A stretch of 64,000 nucleotides of DNA from Azophilus sp026709365 (GTDB lineage: Bacteria; Pseudomonadota; Gammaproteobacteria; Pseudomonadales; Azotimanducaceae): positions 2,356,001 to 2,420,000 of the forward strand of contig OZ241345.1 in the NCBI GenBank assembly GCA_965200175.1, given 5' to 3'. A program made the position numbers and the translations under genes. How positions within the stretch are numbered: the stretch's first letter is position 1; each line of letters opens with the position of its first letter. Under the pieces are notes generated by a model, which searched no databases, was not told the DNA's origin, and saw nothing but the letters and a program-made list of their open reading frames with translations. Positions 52,101 through 60,495 of the stretch are shown in pieces.

Positions 52101-55100
52101 GCCCTCGCGCACGGCGTCCGCCACCGGCTTCAGGGTGAACGACCCGGTCCCGCTGCGCCCGCCGCCCGCGATCCCGATCGTGAACCCGTCCACCGCCTCG
52201 AAGTCCGCGCCCGCCGTGGCGGTGCCGCCCGCCACCGACACGGCCACCGTCTTCGCCGCCGCCGACAGCGCCGTGCCCGTGAGCCGCGCCGTCACCCTGA
52301 TGCCAACCGGCCCGCCGTCCTCGGCGACGCTGGCGGGCGCCGCCTCCAGGATCACCTGGGGGCGCCAGTTGACGGTCAGCCATTGCGTCGCCGTGCCGGT
52401 TCGGCCGTCAAGCGCGTGGGTCGCCCGGAACCCGAAAGTCCGCGGCCCGGGGGCGGATGAGGACACGGCCCGCGTCACCTTGGCGCCGCCCGCCAGCGCG
52501 ATGCCGTCCGCCAGCACCGTGACGGCGCCCTCCCCGTCCCGCTCCAGCCAGGCGCCGGTAAGCGTGCCGTCGGCCGCGCCCGCCGACGCGCTCAACGTCA
52601 CCGCCACGGTTGCGTTGCCGTCCGCGATCTCCGGCTTCAGCGCGTCGGCGGCCAGCGACGCCGTCGGCAGGGTGTTCCCCTTGGCGGCCGCCGACCAGGC
52701 GCCGACGCCCTCGTCGTTGGCGGCGCGCACCCGCACTTCGTGGGCGGCGCCTGCCGACAGCCCGGAAAGCGTCGCCGTCCTTGCCGTTCCCGACAGCTGC
52801 GCATCGGTCCAGCCCGCCTCGCCGATGGCCCGGTAGTGCAGTTCGTAGCCGGTGATCGGCGGCCCCGTACTGTCCGGCTCGGCCCAAGCCGCCGCCAGCG
52901 TCGTGGCCGTGGGCGTCAGCGTCGGCGCGGCGGGCGCCGACGGCGGCTCGGCCACGTCCGTGAGGTTCACGGTGACGGCGATGGCGGCGTCCGCGGATGC
53001 GTCGGACGCGCCCGACCCATCCTTGCCGTCGCCCACCTCCACCGTGACGGAGCGGACCGGTGCCGCCTCGAAATCCAGGTCCGCGCCGGCGCCCACCCGG
53101 AGCTGGCCGCTGGACGCATCCACCGCGAACAGCGCCGCATGGGCGCCGCCCAGCGTATAGGTCAATGGATCGCCCTCCGGGTCCGTGGCGGCAATTGGCG
53201 CCCCGACCGCCGTGCCCGGCGCCGCGTTCTCCGCCACGGAGCGGACCGCCGCCGCCCCCGCGTCGAACGCCGGGCCGCCGTTGGCGGCGTCGTCGTCATT
53301 GATGGTCACCACCAGCGAGGCCGGCGCGGCCAGGCTCACCCCGTCGGGGAGCGCACCGAACCCGAGCGTCACCTTCTCGTTGACCTCGTCGGCGTCCTGG
53401 AGCGCCGCGAACGTGAAGGTCTGCTCCAGCGCGCCCAGGCCGAACTCGGCCTTGCGGCCGACCAGGCCGTCGAGCCGGAACGCGCCCGCGCCGCCGATGG
53501 TGGTCACCGGCGCCGACACCGCCCGGTCGGCGGCGCTGTCCAAGCGCACCGTCACCAGCAGCGACTCGCCCTCGTTCACGGTCGCGGCGGCCGCGCCGTA
53601 GGATGCCCGCAGCCGCTTGCGGGACTGCACCCGGGCCGTCCGGGACCACTTGCCCATGCCCAGCGCGTTCTCCGCGCGCACCCGAACCTGACGCGCCAGC
53701 CCGTTGATGGACGCCTCGGCGGCGCAGGTGCCCATGGCGCAGCCCCCGTAGGGATGCGTCCGCCAGCGGCCGGAGCCCTGCAGCCGGTAGTCCACGTCAT
53801 AGCCGGTGATCGGCGAGCCGCCGTCGTGCGGCGCCTCCCACGCCACCTCGACCGCACGGCCGGTCAGGTGGGCCGCCGGCTCCTCAACGCGGTCCGGCGC
53901 GCCCCAAGTGCGCCCGCGGCCCGGCTCGGACCACTTGCCGGGGTGGACGGCCCCGCCCGTCCGGTTCACCGCCCGCACCTGGACCTCATGCCAAGTGCCG
54001 GTCGGCAGCCCGGAGATCGAGCGCGTCATGGCCGAGGCCTCGCCGGAACCCGCCTGGGCGCCGGTGGGCGCCGTCCAAGCGCCGCCGTCGGCCCGGTAGC
54101 GGTACTGGTACTCCGCAATCGGATGCGACACGTCGTTGGAGTCCGTCCAAGCCACCCGCGTCCAGGTGGCGTCCAGCCTTGATGCGCCGTCCACCGCGTG
54201 GGGGGCCACGGCCGGCGCGCCCATGCGCGGCGGCAGCCGCGCGTCGAGCCCGGTGCGGCCCCGGCCCTCCGGGGACCAGGGCCCCTTGTCGCCGCCGGTG
54301 ATGAGGACGCGCGCGGCCACCGCGTAGGCCGTGTCCGCGGCAAGGCCCTTGAGCGTCGCCGAAGTGCCCGCCGCCGCGGTCTCCGTCCAAGCGCCCCCAG
54401 CCTGGCCGACGCCCGGGTCCGGCCGATGCCGCAGGCGGTATCCGGCCACCGACGCGCCGCAGGCCGGCGCCCGCCAGGACAGGTTCAGCTCCGACGACGA
54501 GCGCTCGCCGGGCGCCGCAACGACCGTCGGCGCGGACATGGGGCAGGGGGCGTCCGCGGTTCGGGCGTGGGCGCTGCCCGACTCCGGGCCGTCGCCGGCC
54601 GCGCTCCTGGCGCGCACCCTGATCTCGTAGCGGGTTCCGGCTTTGAGCCCGGCGATCGCCAAGGCCGCGCCGGGCTGGAGCCTCGCTTCCCGCCACGGGG
54701 ACGGCGGGGCCGCCGCCTCCCGGTGGCGCACCACGTAGCCCTCCACCAGAGGGGTGGCGGATACCGGACTCCAGCGCAGGTCAAGGCCGTGGGTCTCGTT
54801 GCCGGGCGCAGGCGCGGCGGTTAAGTTCGTCGGGGCCTCCGGCCTGTCCCAAGCCTCGCTGATGCGCAGCGTGGCCACGGCCGGCGCCTTCAGCGCCACG
54901 ACCGTCGTGCCCCAAGTGACTTGGCTGACGGTGAAGGTCACCGTCTCGTCGCCCTCCTCGGCGCTGTCGGCGAACGCCGCAACCGTCACCCGGCTCGACG
55001 CCTCGCGGTGCACGTCGTTGGCATTGACCTTCAGCCTCTTCCAGCCCGCCGCGCCGCTGAGCCGGTAGTCGCCCGAGGCCCCCCGCGCCGCCGTGCCGCC

Positions 55101-57713
55101 AATGTCGAGCGCCATCGACACGTCAACCGGCGGCGTGTCCACGCCGTCGAGCCTCGCCAGAAGCCGGTGGCCGCCGCTGGAGCCTTCCCGAATCGCCGTC
55201 GGGCTGACCGTCAGGCGGACCGCAAGGCCGCTGAGGTCCGTCCCGTCCACCGCGGTCGGCTCCGCAATCGTCAGGCTGGCATCGGCCACGTCATGGCCCG
55301 GGGCGGTGGCGCTGACGGACACCCGGTCGTCGGCGGCGTTGCCGTCGTCGGTGGGCGTGAACGCCAAGGTGGTGGTGCCGCTGGTGGCGCCTGCGGGGAT
55401 CCTGATGCTGAGGGCGCCGGCAACCGAATAGGCGCCGGGGCCGAGGCTCAGGCTGACCGTCAGCGGCGCGGTCGGCGCATCGGCCACCGTGGCCGTGACC
55501 TGCACCGACTGCTCGCCGAGCGTCTCGCCGATGGCGGACGGCGCGACGGCCAGCGCGAGGGGCCGAACCCCGTCGTTGTCTCGGATGGTCAGCCGCAGCG
55601 CTTTGGCGCCCAACGCCTTGGGGGCCGGCTTGGTCCCCGGCTCCCTGCCCTTGCAATGGCCTTCGACCACGAGCGCCTCGTTGCGCTCCGTGAGGGCGTC
55701 GTCCACCACGTTCAGGAGCGGGCCTTGGGCCGTCCAGCCGTTGGCCGCCGTCAGCCGCCTTTGGTTCGGGAAGGTCACGTCCGCCGGCGACTGCGCCTGG
55801 CTGCCCGCGGCGAGGCGCAGGCCGCAACCGGTGTAGCCGCCCGATGCCGGCGGGTTCCTCAACGTCAACCGGACGGTGACACTGCCCGCGTCCTCGTTCA
55901 GCCGAGGGGATGCGACGGCAGCGATCAGCTTGGGCGGCGGCGCGGGTTCGGCGAGGGTCACCGCCGTGCCCGACACCGCATACCCGGCCAAGGCGGCGCC
56001 GATGGCAATGGTCCCGTCAACGTCGTCCCGATCGGCCGCCGGGTCGATCCGCAGCACCGTCGAGCCGCTGGCGGCGCCGGCCTCAATGGCGATGCTTTGC
56101 GTCCCGCTCACCCGGTAGTCGCCCGCCCCAGCGGTGCCGGACAGCGTGAGCGGAAGGTCGAGCCGCTCCGTCGCCTGGCCGTCCAGCGTGGCCGTCACCG
56201 TCACGGGCGTGGCGGCGGCGGTCTCCAGGATTCGCGAAGGCACCGCAGCCAGCGTTACGGTCCGGGATTCGTTGTCGGCGATGGCGGTGGTCGCCGGCGT
56301 TGAGGCCAGCCCAACCGCCGACGGCTTCATGCCCGCCGCGCCGCCCTGGCAGTAGGCCTCCACCGCCAGCGCCTCGTCGCCCTCGGCCAGGGCGTCGTCC
56401 ACGATCCGCAGCAGCTTGCCGGCGGCCTGCCAGCCGTTGCCGGAGTTGAGGTTCAGACCGGAGCCGGCGAAGCCGACGTCGGCGGCGTCCGCGACGCTGG
56501 CCGGCGCCAAGCGCAGGCGGCAGCCCGTGTAGCCGCCGGAGTCCGGCGGATTGCCCAGGGAGACGGTCACGCCCACCTCGCCCACGTCCTCGGCGATGCC
56601 CGATTCGCCCACGCCGTCAAGGGCGACGGACAGCGTGCGCCGCGGATGGACGTCCGCGTGCTGGACGCCCATCCGGTTGCCGGCGGCGTCGCGGGGGCGC
56701 GCGGCCGCGTCGGCGTTTGGAATGTAGGAGACCTGCACCCTAGCGGAGCCGGCCACCGCCTTGTCGAGGGTCAGCGCAATCGTCGCGCCCGCATCCGCCT
56801 GCCGGGTCGGGACCGCCACTGCGGCCACCCGGAGCACGGCGTTGGACCGGACCACGAAGTCGTCGCGCCCCGGCGGGACTTCCGCCCAAACCGGCTCGCT
56901 GAGCGTCAGGGTCAGCGTGGCACCGGCGTAATCGGCCGCCACGATGGTCGGCGCAGTGGTGTCCGCTGCGTTCCGCGGCTGGGCCGTCCCGCCGATGGAC
57001 GCGCCGGGCGGCGCCACGGCGGCCTTGGAGACGGCGCGCGCCGGCGCGCAGGCCATTCCGGGCCGGCTGGCCTCGCCGACGGGGCAGTCGGTGCAGGACG
57101 GCGCATCGGCGGGCCGCTCCGTGCCCGCAGGGCAGGGTGCGCAGAAGCTGCGGGAGCCGTCGGGCAGCCGATGCTCCGGGCAGCGGACGCAGGCGCCGTC
57201 CCCGTCCCCGTCAATCTCAAGAGGGCCGCAGCGGGGCGGCAGAACGGTCAGGGTGATGTTGGCGAACGTGCTCAGGCCGCGCGAATCCGTCGCGCCCGCC
57301 TCCAGGACATAGGTGCCCGCCGCCGCATCCCGGGGTGGCGCGAACCCGATCTCCAGGCGCGGCCGCTCCGAGGGCCCCGCGCTCCAGGACGGCTGCGCAA
57401 GCCACGCCGGCGGCGCTTCGGGATCGGGGCGCAGCGCGACGTTCAGCCAAACCGCTTCGGCGGCGCCCTCACCGTCAACGTCCGGATCCAGCGCCTCGAC
57501 GGCCAGGACGGCCCGCTGCCCGGCCCGCACCGTCACGCCGACGGCCGGGGCCAGCAGCGTCGGCGCACGGTTGGCGGGCGCGGCGACCCGCCCGTCGGCA
57601 TCCGACCCCAGGGACGGGGAGCCCGGCACCAGCGCCCAGGCCGCTGCGGCCAGCCCGCAAAAAGCCGCCGCCCGAATCAACGGGAGGTGCTGGCTGCGGC
57701 TCCGGGCGTTCAT
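49164..57713 (-). CDS. Giant mosaic adhesin with FN3, Calx-beta-like, InlB-B-like and Cys-rich repeats
   Basis: The protein has 2849 residues. I take the ATG at 57713, which gives an N-terminal signal (residues 1 to about 35) and starts 31 bases after the upstream stop. Domain order: a cadherin-like strand domain; a GCC2/EGF-like Cys cluster (about 160-223); Calx-beta-like modules (about 360-840); fibronectin type III modules (about 955-1370 and 1590-1690); a cadherin-like module (about 1470-1590); another Calx-beta (about 1790-1900); InlB B-repeat-like units with FDGWTGAC/FGGWGGAC motifs (about 1900-2075); eight Cys-rich repeats of two alternating kinds (about 2080-2580); a further InlB-like unit, a PKD-like domain and a C-terminal beta domain. 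No sortase or autotransporter signal was seen. It is likely exported and involved in adhesion or host contact. Confidence 0.92.
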   Translation of the reverse strand: MNARSRSQHLPLIRAAAFCGLAAAAWALVPGSPSLGSDADGRVAAPANRAPTLLAPAVGVTVRAGQRAVLAVEALDPDVDGEGAAEAVWLNVALRPDPEAPPAWLAQPSWSAGPSERPRLEIGFAPPRDAAAGTYVLEAGATDSRGLSTFANITLTVLPPRCGPLEIDGDGDGACVRCPEHRLPDGSRSFCAPCPAGTERPADAPSCTDCPVGEASRPGMACAPARAVSKAAVAPPGASIGGTAQPRNAADTTAPTIVAADYAGATLTLTLSEPVWAEVPPGRDDFVVRSNAVLRVAAVAVPTRQADAGATIALTLDKAVAGSARVQVSYIPNADAAARPRDAAGNRMGVQHADVHPRRTLSVALDGVGESGIAEDVGEVGVTVSLGNPPDSGGYTGCRLRLAPASVADAADVGFAGSGLNLNSGNGWQAAGKLLRIVDDALAEGDEALAVEAYCQGGAAGMKPSAVGLASTPATTAIADNESRTVTLAAVPSRILETAAATPVTVTATLDGQATERLDLPLTLSGTAGAGDYRVSGTQSIAIEAGAASGSTVLRIDPAADRDDVDGTIAIGAALAGYAVSGTAVTLAEPAPPPKLIAAVASPRLNEDAGSVTVRLTLRNPPASGGYTGCGLRLAAGSQAQSPADVTFPNQRRLTAANGWTAQGPLLNVVDDALTERNEALVVEGHCKGREPGTKPAPKALGAKALRLTIRDNDGVRPLALAVAPSAIGETLGEQSVQVTATVADAPTAPLTVSLSLGPGAYSVAGALSIRIPAGATSGTTTLAFTPTDDGNAADDRVSVSATAPGHDVADASLTIAEPTAVDGTDLSGLAVRLTVSPTAIREGSSGGHRLLARLDGVDTPPVDVSMALDIGGTAARGASGDYRLSGAAGWKRLKVNANDVHREASSRVTVAAFADSAEEGDETVTFTVSQVTWGTTVVALKAPAVATLRISEAWDRPEAPTNLTAAPAPGNETHGLDLRWSPVSATPLVEGYVVRHREAAAPPSPWREARLQPGAALAIAGLKAGTRYEIRVRARSAAGDGPESGSAHARTADAPCPMSAPTVVAAPGERSSSELNLSWRAPACGASVAGYRLRHRPDPGVGQAGGAWTETAAAGTSATLKGLAADTAYAVAARVLITGGDKGPWSPEGRGRTGLDARLPPRMGAPAVAPHAVDGASRLDATWTRVAWTDSNDVSHPIAEYQYRYRADGGAWTAPTGAQAGSGEASAMTRSISGLPTGTWHEVQVRAVNRTGGAVHPGKWSEPGRGRTWGAPDRVEEPAAHLTGRAVEVAWEAPHDGGSPITGYDVDYRLQGSGRWRTHPYGGCAMGTCAAEASINGLARQVRVRAENALGMGKWSRTARVQSRKRLRASYGAAAATVNEGESLLVTVRLDSAADRAVSAPVTTIGGAGAFRLDGLVGRKAEFGLGALEQTFTFAALQDADEVNEKVTLGFGALPDGVSLAAPASLVVTINDDDAANGGPAFDAGAAAVRSVAENAAPGTAVGAPIAATDPEGDPLTYTLGGAHAALFAVDASSGQLRVGAGADLDFEAAPVRSVTVEVGDGKDGSGASDASADAAIAVTVNLTDVAEPPSAPAAPTLTPTATTLAAAWAEPDSTGPPITGYELHYRAIGEAGWTDAQLSGTARTATLSGLSAGAAHEVRVRAANDEGVGAWSAAAKGNTLPTASLAADALKPEIADGNATVAVTLSASAGAADGTLTGAWLERDGEGAVTVLADGIALAGGAKVTRAVSSSAPGPRTFGFRATHALDGRTGTATQWLTVNWRPQVILEAAPASVAEDGGPVGIRVTARLTGTALSAAAKTVAVSVAGGTATAGADFEAVDGFTIGIAGGGRSGTGSFTLKPVADAVREGPETVAVTATASDGGPITAVATAVSIVDADPKLSVTAPANGHVTGTTGSGGAQRTVIDCGSGSRTLCAATLAGGTKVTLTAQADGGHLFDGWTGACSGTAGCALTLGTDVTVGARFAAARTLTVARPANGRVVGKVGAATVIDCGSDCAETLADGTAVALSASADESHRFGGWGGACAAEASASCAVTLDADRTVSVTFVSVAVDGRCDETAADACAAGTLNRSAVTDSDSHHRWRCDGTGGGANSRTCARAKDGCAAGSRDWSFSGNACTGSVTDAASGQTRMASDGGGPATGSASFKCDDGAWTEQPGSVCGLGCAARTVSRCELASTAHGGSSGTCDATSSGNCSYSCSNGTWTRQGGQCNARCPGVTRSWTVGDDSCTDALDGGPHGSSRSASDNSGSARGRASYLCSDGNWLEQPGSTCERQCRSTTHAWSVGSAECEARIDTLPSGWSDSADDDTYPDTGTARYACEDGAWKGPESASCHKGCAGETIDGCVLTDTVHDDDKEGACAKGSGSCEYRCNNGTWEKRSNSCPVDCDAATVTWKVGSDTGRDTCSASVAKGSHGDEKTAQDGTDPTRGSATFQCEYGVWKERSGSSCGRECSESDVSWGKGTEKCTATRAETPHGSTLTVMDGDYSKTGSATYMCNDGEFGEPTDASCHAGCAGETVSGCKLSNKVHGGKSGACLPNYTGSCAYSCDDGKWGKDSNTCVLPTYTVTCNPVPTNGRISGDGFTCPGGVQRETVPVGTTVGPLTATPNAGYRFDGWILSGSECEETSPLSTCTFKVKGGAVNFSARFSSTLMADAGGTNGVYYPERFHETSPFGDNFGAYILLVNASATGGIPPYAFQWSGQSAGASAYYWWPLGTTGTKDVKVTVTDQNDIKEDSQATATAVVQFSSSSDALRSGAGSAFAFEVPLGDVLYFVWGGDGAVTARSGDAKVVGVSVSSPLVRVGGLGVGRTEVVLVTNGGELRIPVEVK

Positions 57714-57744
57714 GGGCGGTTGCGGCGAATCCCCCGCGCCTGCC

Positions 57745-58242
57745 TCACTGCGCCAGCGGCGGGCCGCCCAGCCGGGGGCGGGACGCGCCGGCCAGCTCGA
57801 CTTCCAGCTGGTCAAGGGTCAGCCGCCCCTGCGCCAGCATCTCCTCCACCACCCGAACGCGCCGCACATAGCCCGCATGCTCCGCGCAGGGCCCCTGCGG
57901 CAGGCCGAACTGGGCGCAGGCCTGGGCGACCGCAGGCCCGTCCGCCGCCGCCGACGCCGCCAGGCGCTCGACGTGGCGCAGCGCCAAATCGGCCGACGGC
58001 CAGGGCGCCCGGTCCACCAGCCGGTCCCGGTAGCGCAGGGTCGCCGCGTCCAGCAGCGCCAGCCGCCGCTCCCGGCCCCAGTTGATCACGTCCGGCAGGG
58101 CCAGCGCCGAGTAGTAGAGTTGGGCCACCTCGTCGGGCGCCCCCTCAGGCAGTTCGTCGTAGGGCGCCGGGTCGGCCCAGGCCAGCGCCCCGGCCATGCC
58201 AACAAGCAGCCATGCCGCGACGCGGCCTCCTAGCTGAATCAT
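57745..58242 (-). CDS. Small exported helical protein of unknown function
   Basis: The protein has 165 residues from the ATG at 58242, just after GGAGGG. A signal peptide (about 1-24, GALAWA) is followed by a helical protein with two Cys (VAQACAQFGLPQGPCAEH) that could form one disulfide. No family recognised. It precedes the giant adhesin gene by 31 bases and follows the DotH-like/DsbA gene on the same strand, so it probably belongs to the same operon. It might be a chaperone or accessory factor for export of the large proteins, but this is only position-based. Confidence 0.75.
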   Translation of the reverse strand: MIQLGGRVAAWLLVGMAGALAWADPAPYDELPEGAPDEVAQLYYSALALPDVINWGRERRLALLDAATLRYRDRLVDRAPWPSADLALRHVERLAASAAADGPAVAQACAQFGLPQGPCAEHAGYVRRVRVVEEMLAQGRLTLDQLEVELAGASRPRLGGPPLAQ

Positions 58243-58360
58243 GGTCCCTCCAATCGGCCAAAAACTCGCCGAAGCCACAATAGTTCGGCCACCTTAACCG
58301 CAACTCGGGCGAAACGGAAGTTGGCACGCGCTTGGGCAGTGGCGAGCGGACCAGCCCGCG

Positions 58361-59470
58361 TCAGCTGGCGGCGTCGATCATTGCGGCGAGGCGGTTCGGG
58401 TCCAGTGCGCCCGGCGAGAGTTCGACGCCGCCGGGGCCGAGCACCAGGAACGCTGGCGTGCCGGTGACGCCAAGGCGGTTGGCCAATTCGCGGTTCGCCT
58501 CGATCAGGGCGCCGACCTCCGCCGAAGCCATGTCCGCCTTCAGGCGCGCCATGTCCAAACCCAAATCGCCTAAGATCGATTCCAGCGCCGCGGCGTCGAA
58601 CGCGCCTTCGTGCGCCATCAGCGCAAAGTGCGCCGCCTCGTAGGCGCCTTGGCGCGCCGCCGCCAACGCCGCCCGGGCAGCGGCCTCGCTCTCCTCGCCG
58701 AGAATCGGGAACTCCCGCAGTTCCACCCGAACCCCGTCGGCCTGCAGCAGGCCGCGCACCGCATCGAGCGAGCGCTTGCAGTAGCCGCACCGGTAGTCGA
58801 AGAACTCCACCACGGTCACGTCGCCGGACAGGTCGCCGAGCGCTGGCACGCCCGCAGCCGCCAGCAGCTCATCCCGGTGCTCGGCCACTCGGGACGCCAA
58901 CTGCCGGGCCGGGTCCAGCGCCTCGCGCAGCACTTGCGGGTTGGCCAGCAGGTACTCCCGAACCGCGGCGTCGAAATCCGAACCGCTCGGCTGGACAGCT
59001 GCACGAACCGGCAGGCCAGCGGCCCGAGGCTGCCCGATGCGCACGGTGATCGCGGTCGGCGCCCTCGCGTCTTCGGGCTCAAACATCAGATGCACCGGCG
59101 CGGGCAGACCCGTCAGCAGCACCACCAGGTTTGCGGAAAAGTCGTCCGGCCAAGCCTCCCGTGCCGCAGTCCGAAGGATCGCGACATGCGGATGCCCCGT
59201 TGCCCGTTGAACGGTCAGCCACGACGCCGATGGACCTTCGAGCTGCGACACCGGCCAAGGATCACCCGACGCATCCAAGAACGACACCGTCATCACCCGG
59301 TCTGGGGACAGGCCCAATACGGGTGCCACCCCCGACTCGGCAGCGGGCCACTCAACCACCGCTCGCCCGCTGGCTGACGGCATCGCATCGGCCACCAAGC
59401 CCAATGGCCACAGCGCCAAAAGCGCGGCCAGTGCATGGTTTGTTAGCCAGCGCACCAGATTCCCCGTCAT
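58361..59470 (-). CDS. DotH/IcmK-like domain fused to a DsbA-type thioredoxin
   Basis: The protein has 369 residues from the ATG at 59470 (a GTG 21 bases earlier is in frame; GGGAG lies between). A signal peptide covers about 1-30. Residues 40-145 resemble the DotH/IcmK beta domain of type IVB secretion: VMTVSFLDASGDPWPV, FSANLVVLLTGLPAPVHLMF. Residues about 205-369 form a DsbA/Com1-type thioredoxin domain with active site DYRCGYCKRS and cis-Pro in GVTGTPAFLV. It would act as a periplasmic thiol oxidase or isomerase, possibly for the Cys-rich adhesin encoded downstream. The DotH-like reading rests on motif resemblance; no other secretion genes are in the window. Confidence 0.75.
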   Translation of the reverse strand: MTGNLVRWLTNHALAALLALWPLGLVADAMPSASGRAVVEWPAAESGVAPVLGLSPDRVMTVSFLDASGDPWPVSQLEGPSASWLTVQRATGHPHVAILRTAAREAWPDDFSANLVVLLTGLPAPVHLMFEPEDARAPTAITVRIGQPRAAGLPVRAAVQPSGSDFDAAVREYLLANPQVLREALDPARQLASRVAEHRDELLAAAGVPALGDLSGDVTVVEFFDYRCGYCKRSLDAVRGLLQADGVRVELREFPILGEESEAAARAALAAARQGAYEAAHFALMAHEGAFDAAALESILGDLGLDMARLKADMASAEVGALIEANRELANRLGVTGTPAFLVLGPGGVELSPGALDPNRLAAMIDAAS

Positions 59471-59541
59471 CAACAGAGCAGCTCCCAGCACCGAAAGAGA
59501 GTCGAAGCTAGCACACCTGGAGGTTGATTGCGCAGCAGTGA

Positions 59542-60495
59542 TCAGAACCAGCGCGCCGCGGCGAAGTAGGTCTGGTTGTCCAAGTAAGGGTCAGGGTGGC
59601 GGTCCAAGGCGCAACGCAGCAGTGCGCAGACCTCCGCCACCGGTAGCGCGCCGGTTCGACATTGGTCGATGGCTTGGGTCAGGCAGGCGGTTTCCGATCG
59701 GTCGAGCCGTCGTTTCAGGTGGCCCTGCATGTGGGAAAGCGCATTGGCGTGTCCAGCCGGGGTGGCCGCGCGGGACAGGCCGGCCATGAGGCAGGCCAGA
59801 TAGTTCGGGGCGAGGGCCGCAACGCTCGGTCGCAGGTCACTAAGCAAGCGGCCAGCCCGGCCGCAGTGCCACACGCTGTGGGCCATCAGCAGGTACTTGT
59901 GGCGGGCGTGGAACTCGATCAGGCGCTGCGCCGTCAGGCCGTCCCGCTCAAGGCGGCGCCAATGGGCGTAGGCCAAGGTCCGGTTGATGAAGGCGCTGCG
60001 TCGCGCCGGATCGAACAGCCGCTCGTTCTCCTCCGCCGGCAGGTTGGGGCGCTCGGCGAGCAGGCTTGCCGCGTAAACGCCCCGTCCGTCGGTGCGCTGC
60101 GGCTCGCCGCGGACTTCGGTGCGCACCTTGACGCTGTCCAAGCCGCAGCTCGGCGAGCGGGTCATGAAGATGTGGCCGCACACGTCCGCCAGCCGCTCCG
60201 CCTGACGGCGGCCAAAGGCGTTCAAGGCATCGGTGACGTCGAGGTTGGCGTCGTGGGCGCCGACGGCGCGAAGGCCACCGCCCTGCGCCACCAAGCGAAT
60301 TGGCGGGCGGGGAGCGCCCATGCCGATGCCCACCTCGGGGCAAACTGCCACATAGTCGAAGACGTCGGCCAGTTCCCGGTGCGGCAGCGCATGGGCGGCA
60401 TCGCTGCCATCGTAGCGCACCGCCTGGCCCGTCAGGCAGGCGCTGACGGCAACCGGCACCGGCGGCTCAGGACGCGGCGGAAAGGCCGGCGTCAA
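59542..60495 (-). CDS. DUF523-DUF1722 protein (YbgA-like)
   Basis: The protein has about 317 residues. The start is taken as TTG 60495, whose bases overlap the stop of the acyl-CoA dehydrogenase gene (TTGA); a GTG about 17 codons on is an alternative. The N-terminal DUF523 domain has ACLTGQAVRYDG and MTRSPSCGLDSVKV with conserved Cys; the C-terminal DUF1722 domain has EFHARHKYLLMAHS. Function is unknown; the family is often near photolyase or CoA enzymes. Cytosolic. The tight overlap suggests co-expression with the acyl-CoA dehydrogenases. Confidence 0.88.
   Translation of the reverse strand: MTPAFPPRPEPPVPVAVSACLTGQAVRYDGSDAAHALPHRELADVFDYVAVCPEVGIGMGAPRPPIRLVAQGGGLRAVGAHDANLDVTDALNAFGRRQAERLADVCGHIFMTRSPSCGLDSVKVRTEVRGEPQRTDGRGVYAASLLAERPNLPAEENERLFDPARRSAFINRTLAYAHWRRLERDGLTAQRLIEFHARHKYLLMAHSVWHCGRAGRLLSDLRPSVAALAPNYLACLMAGLSRAATPAGHANALSHMQGHLKRRLDRSETACLTQAIDQCRTGALPVAEVCALLRCALDRHPDPYLDNQTYFAAARWF

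Noticed and set aside
50346..52460. Long antisense open frame (about 700 codons) within the adhesin gene
   Set aside because: Composition is Arg/Ala/Val-rich mirror of the GC-rich coding strand; adhesin frame has clear domains.
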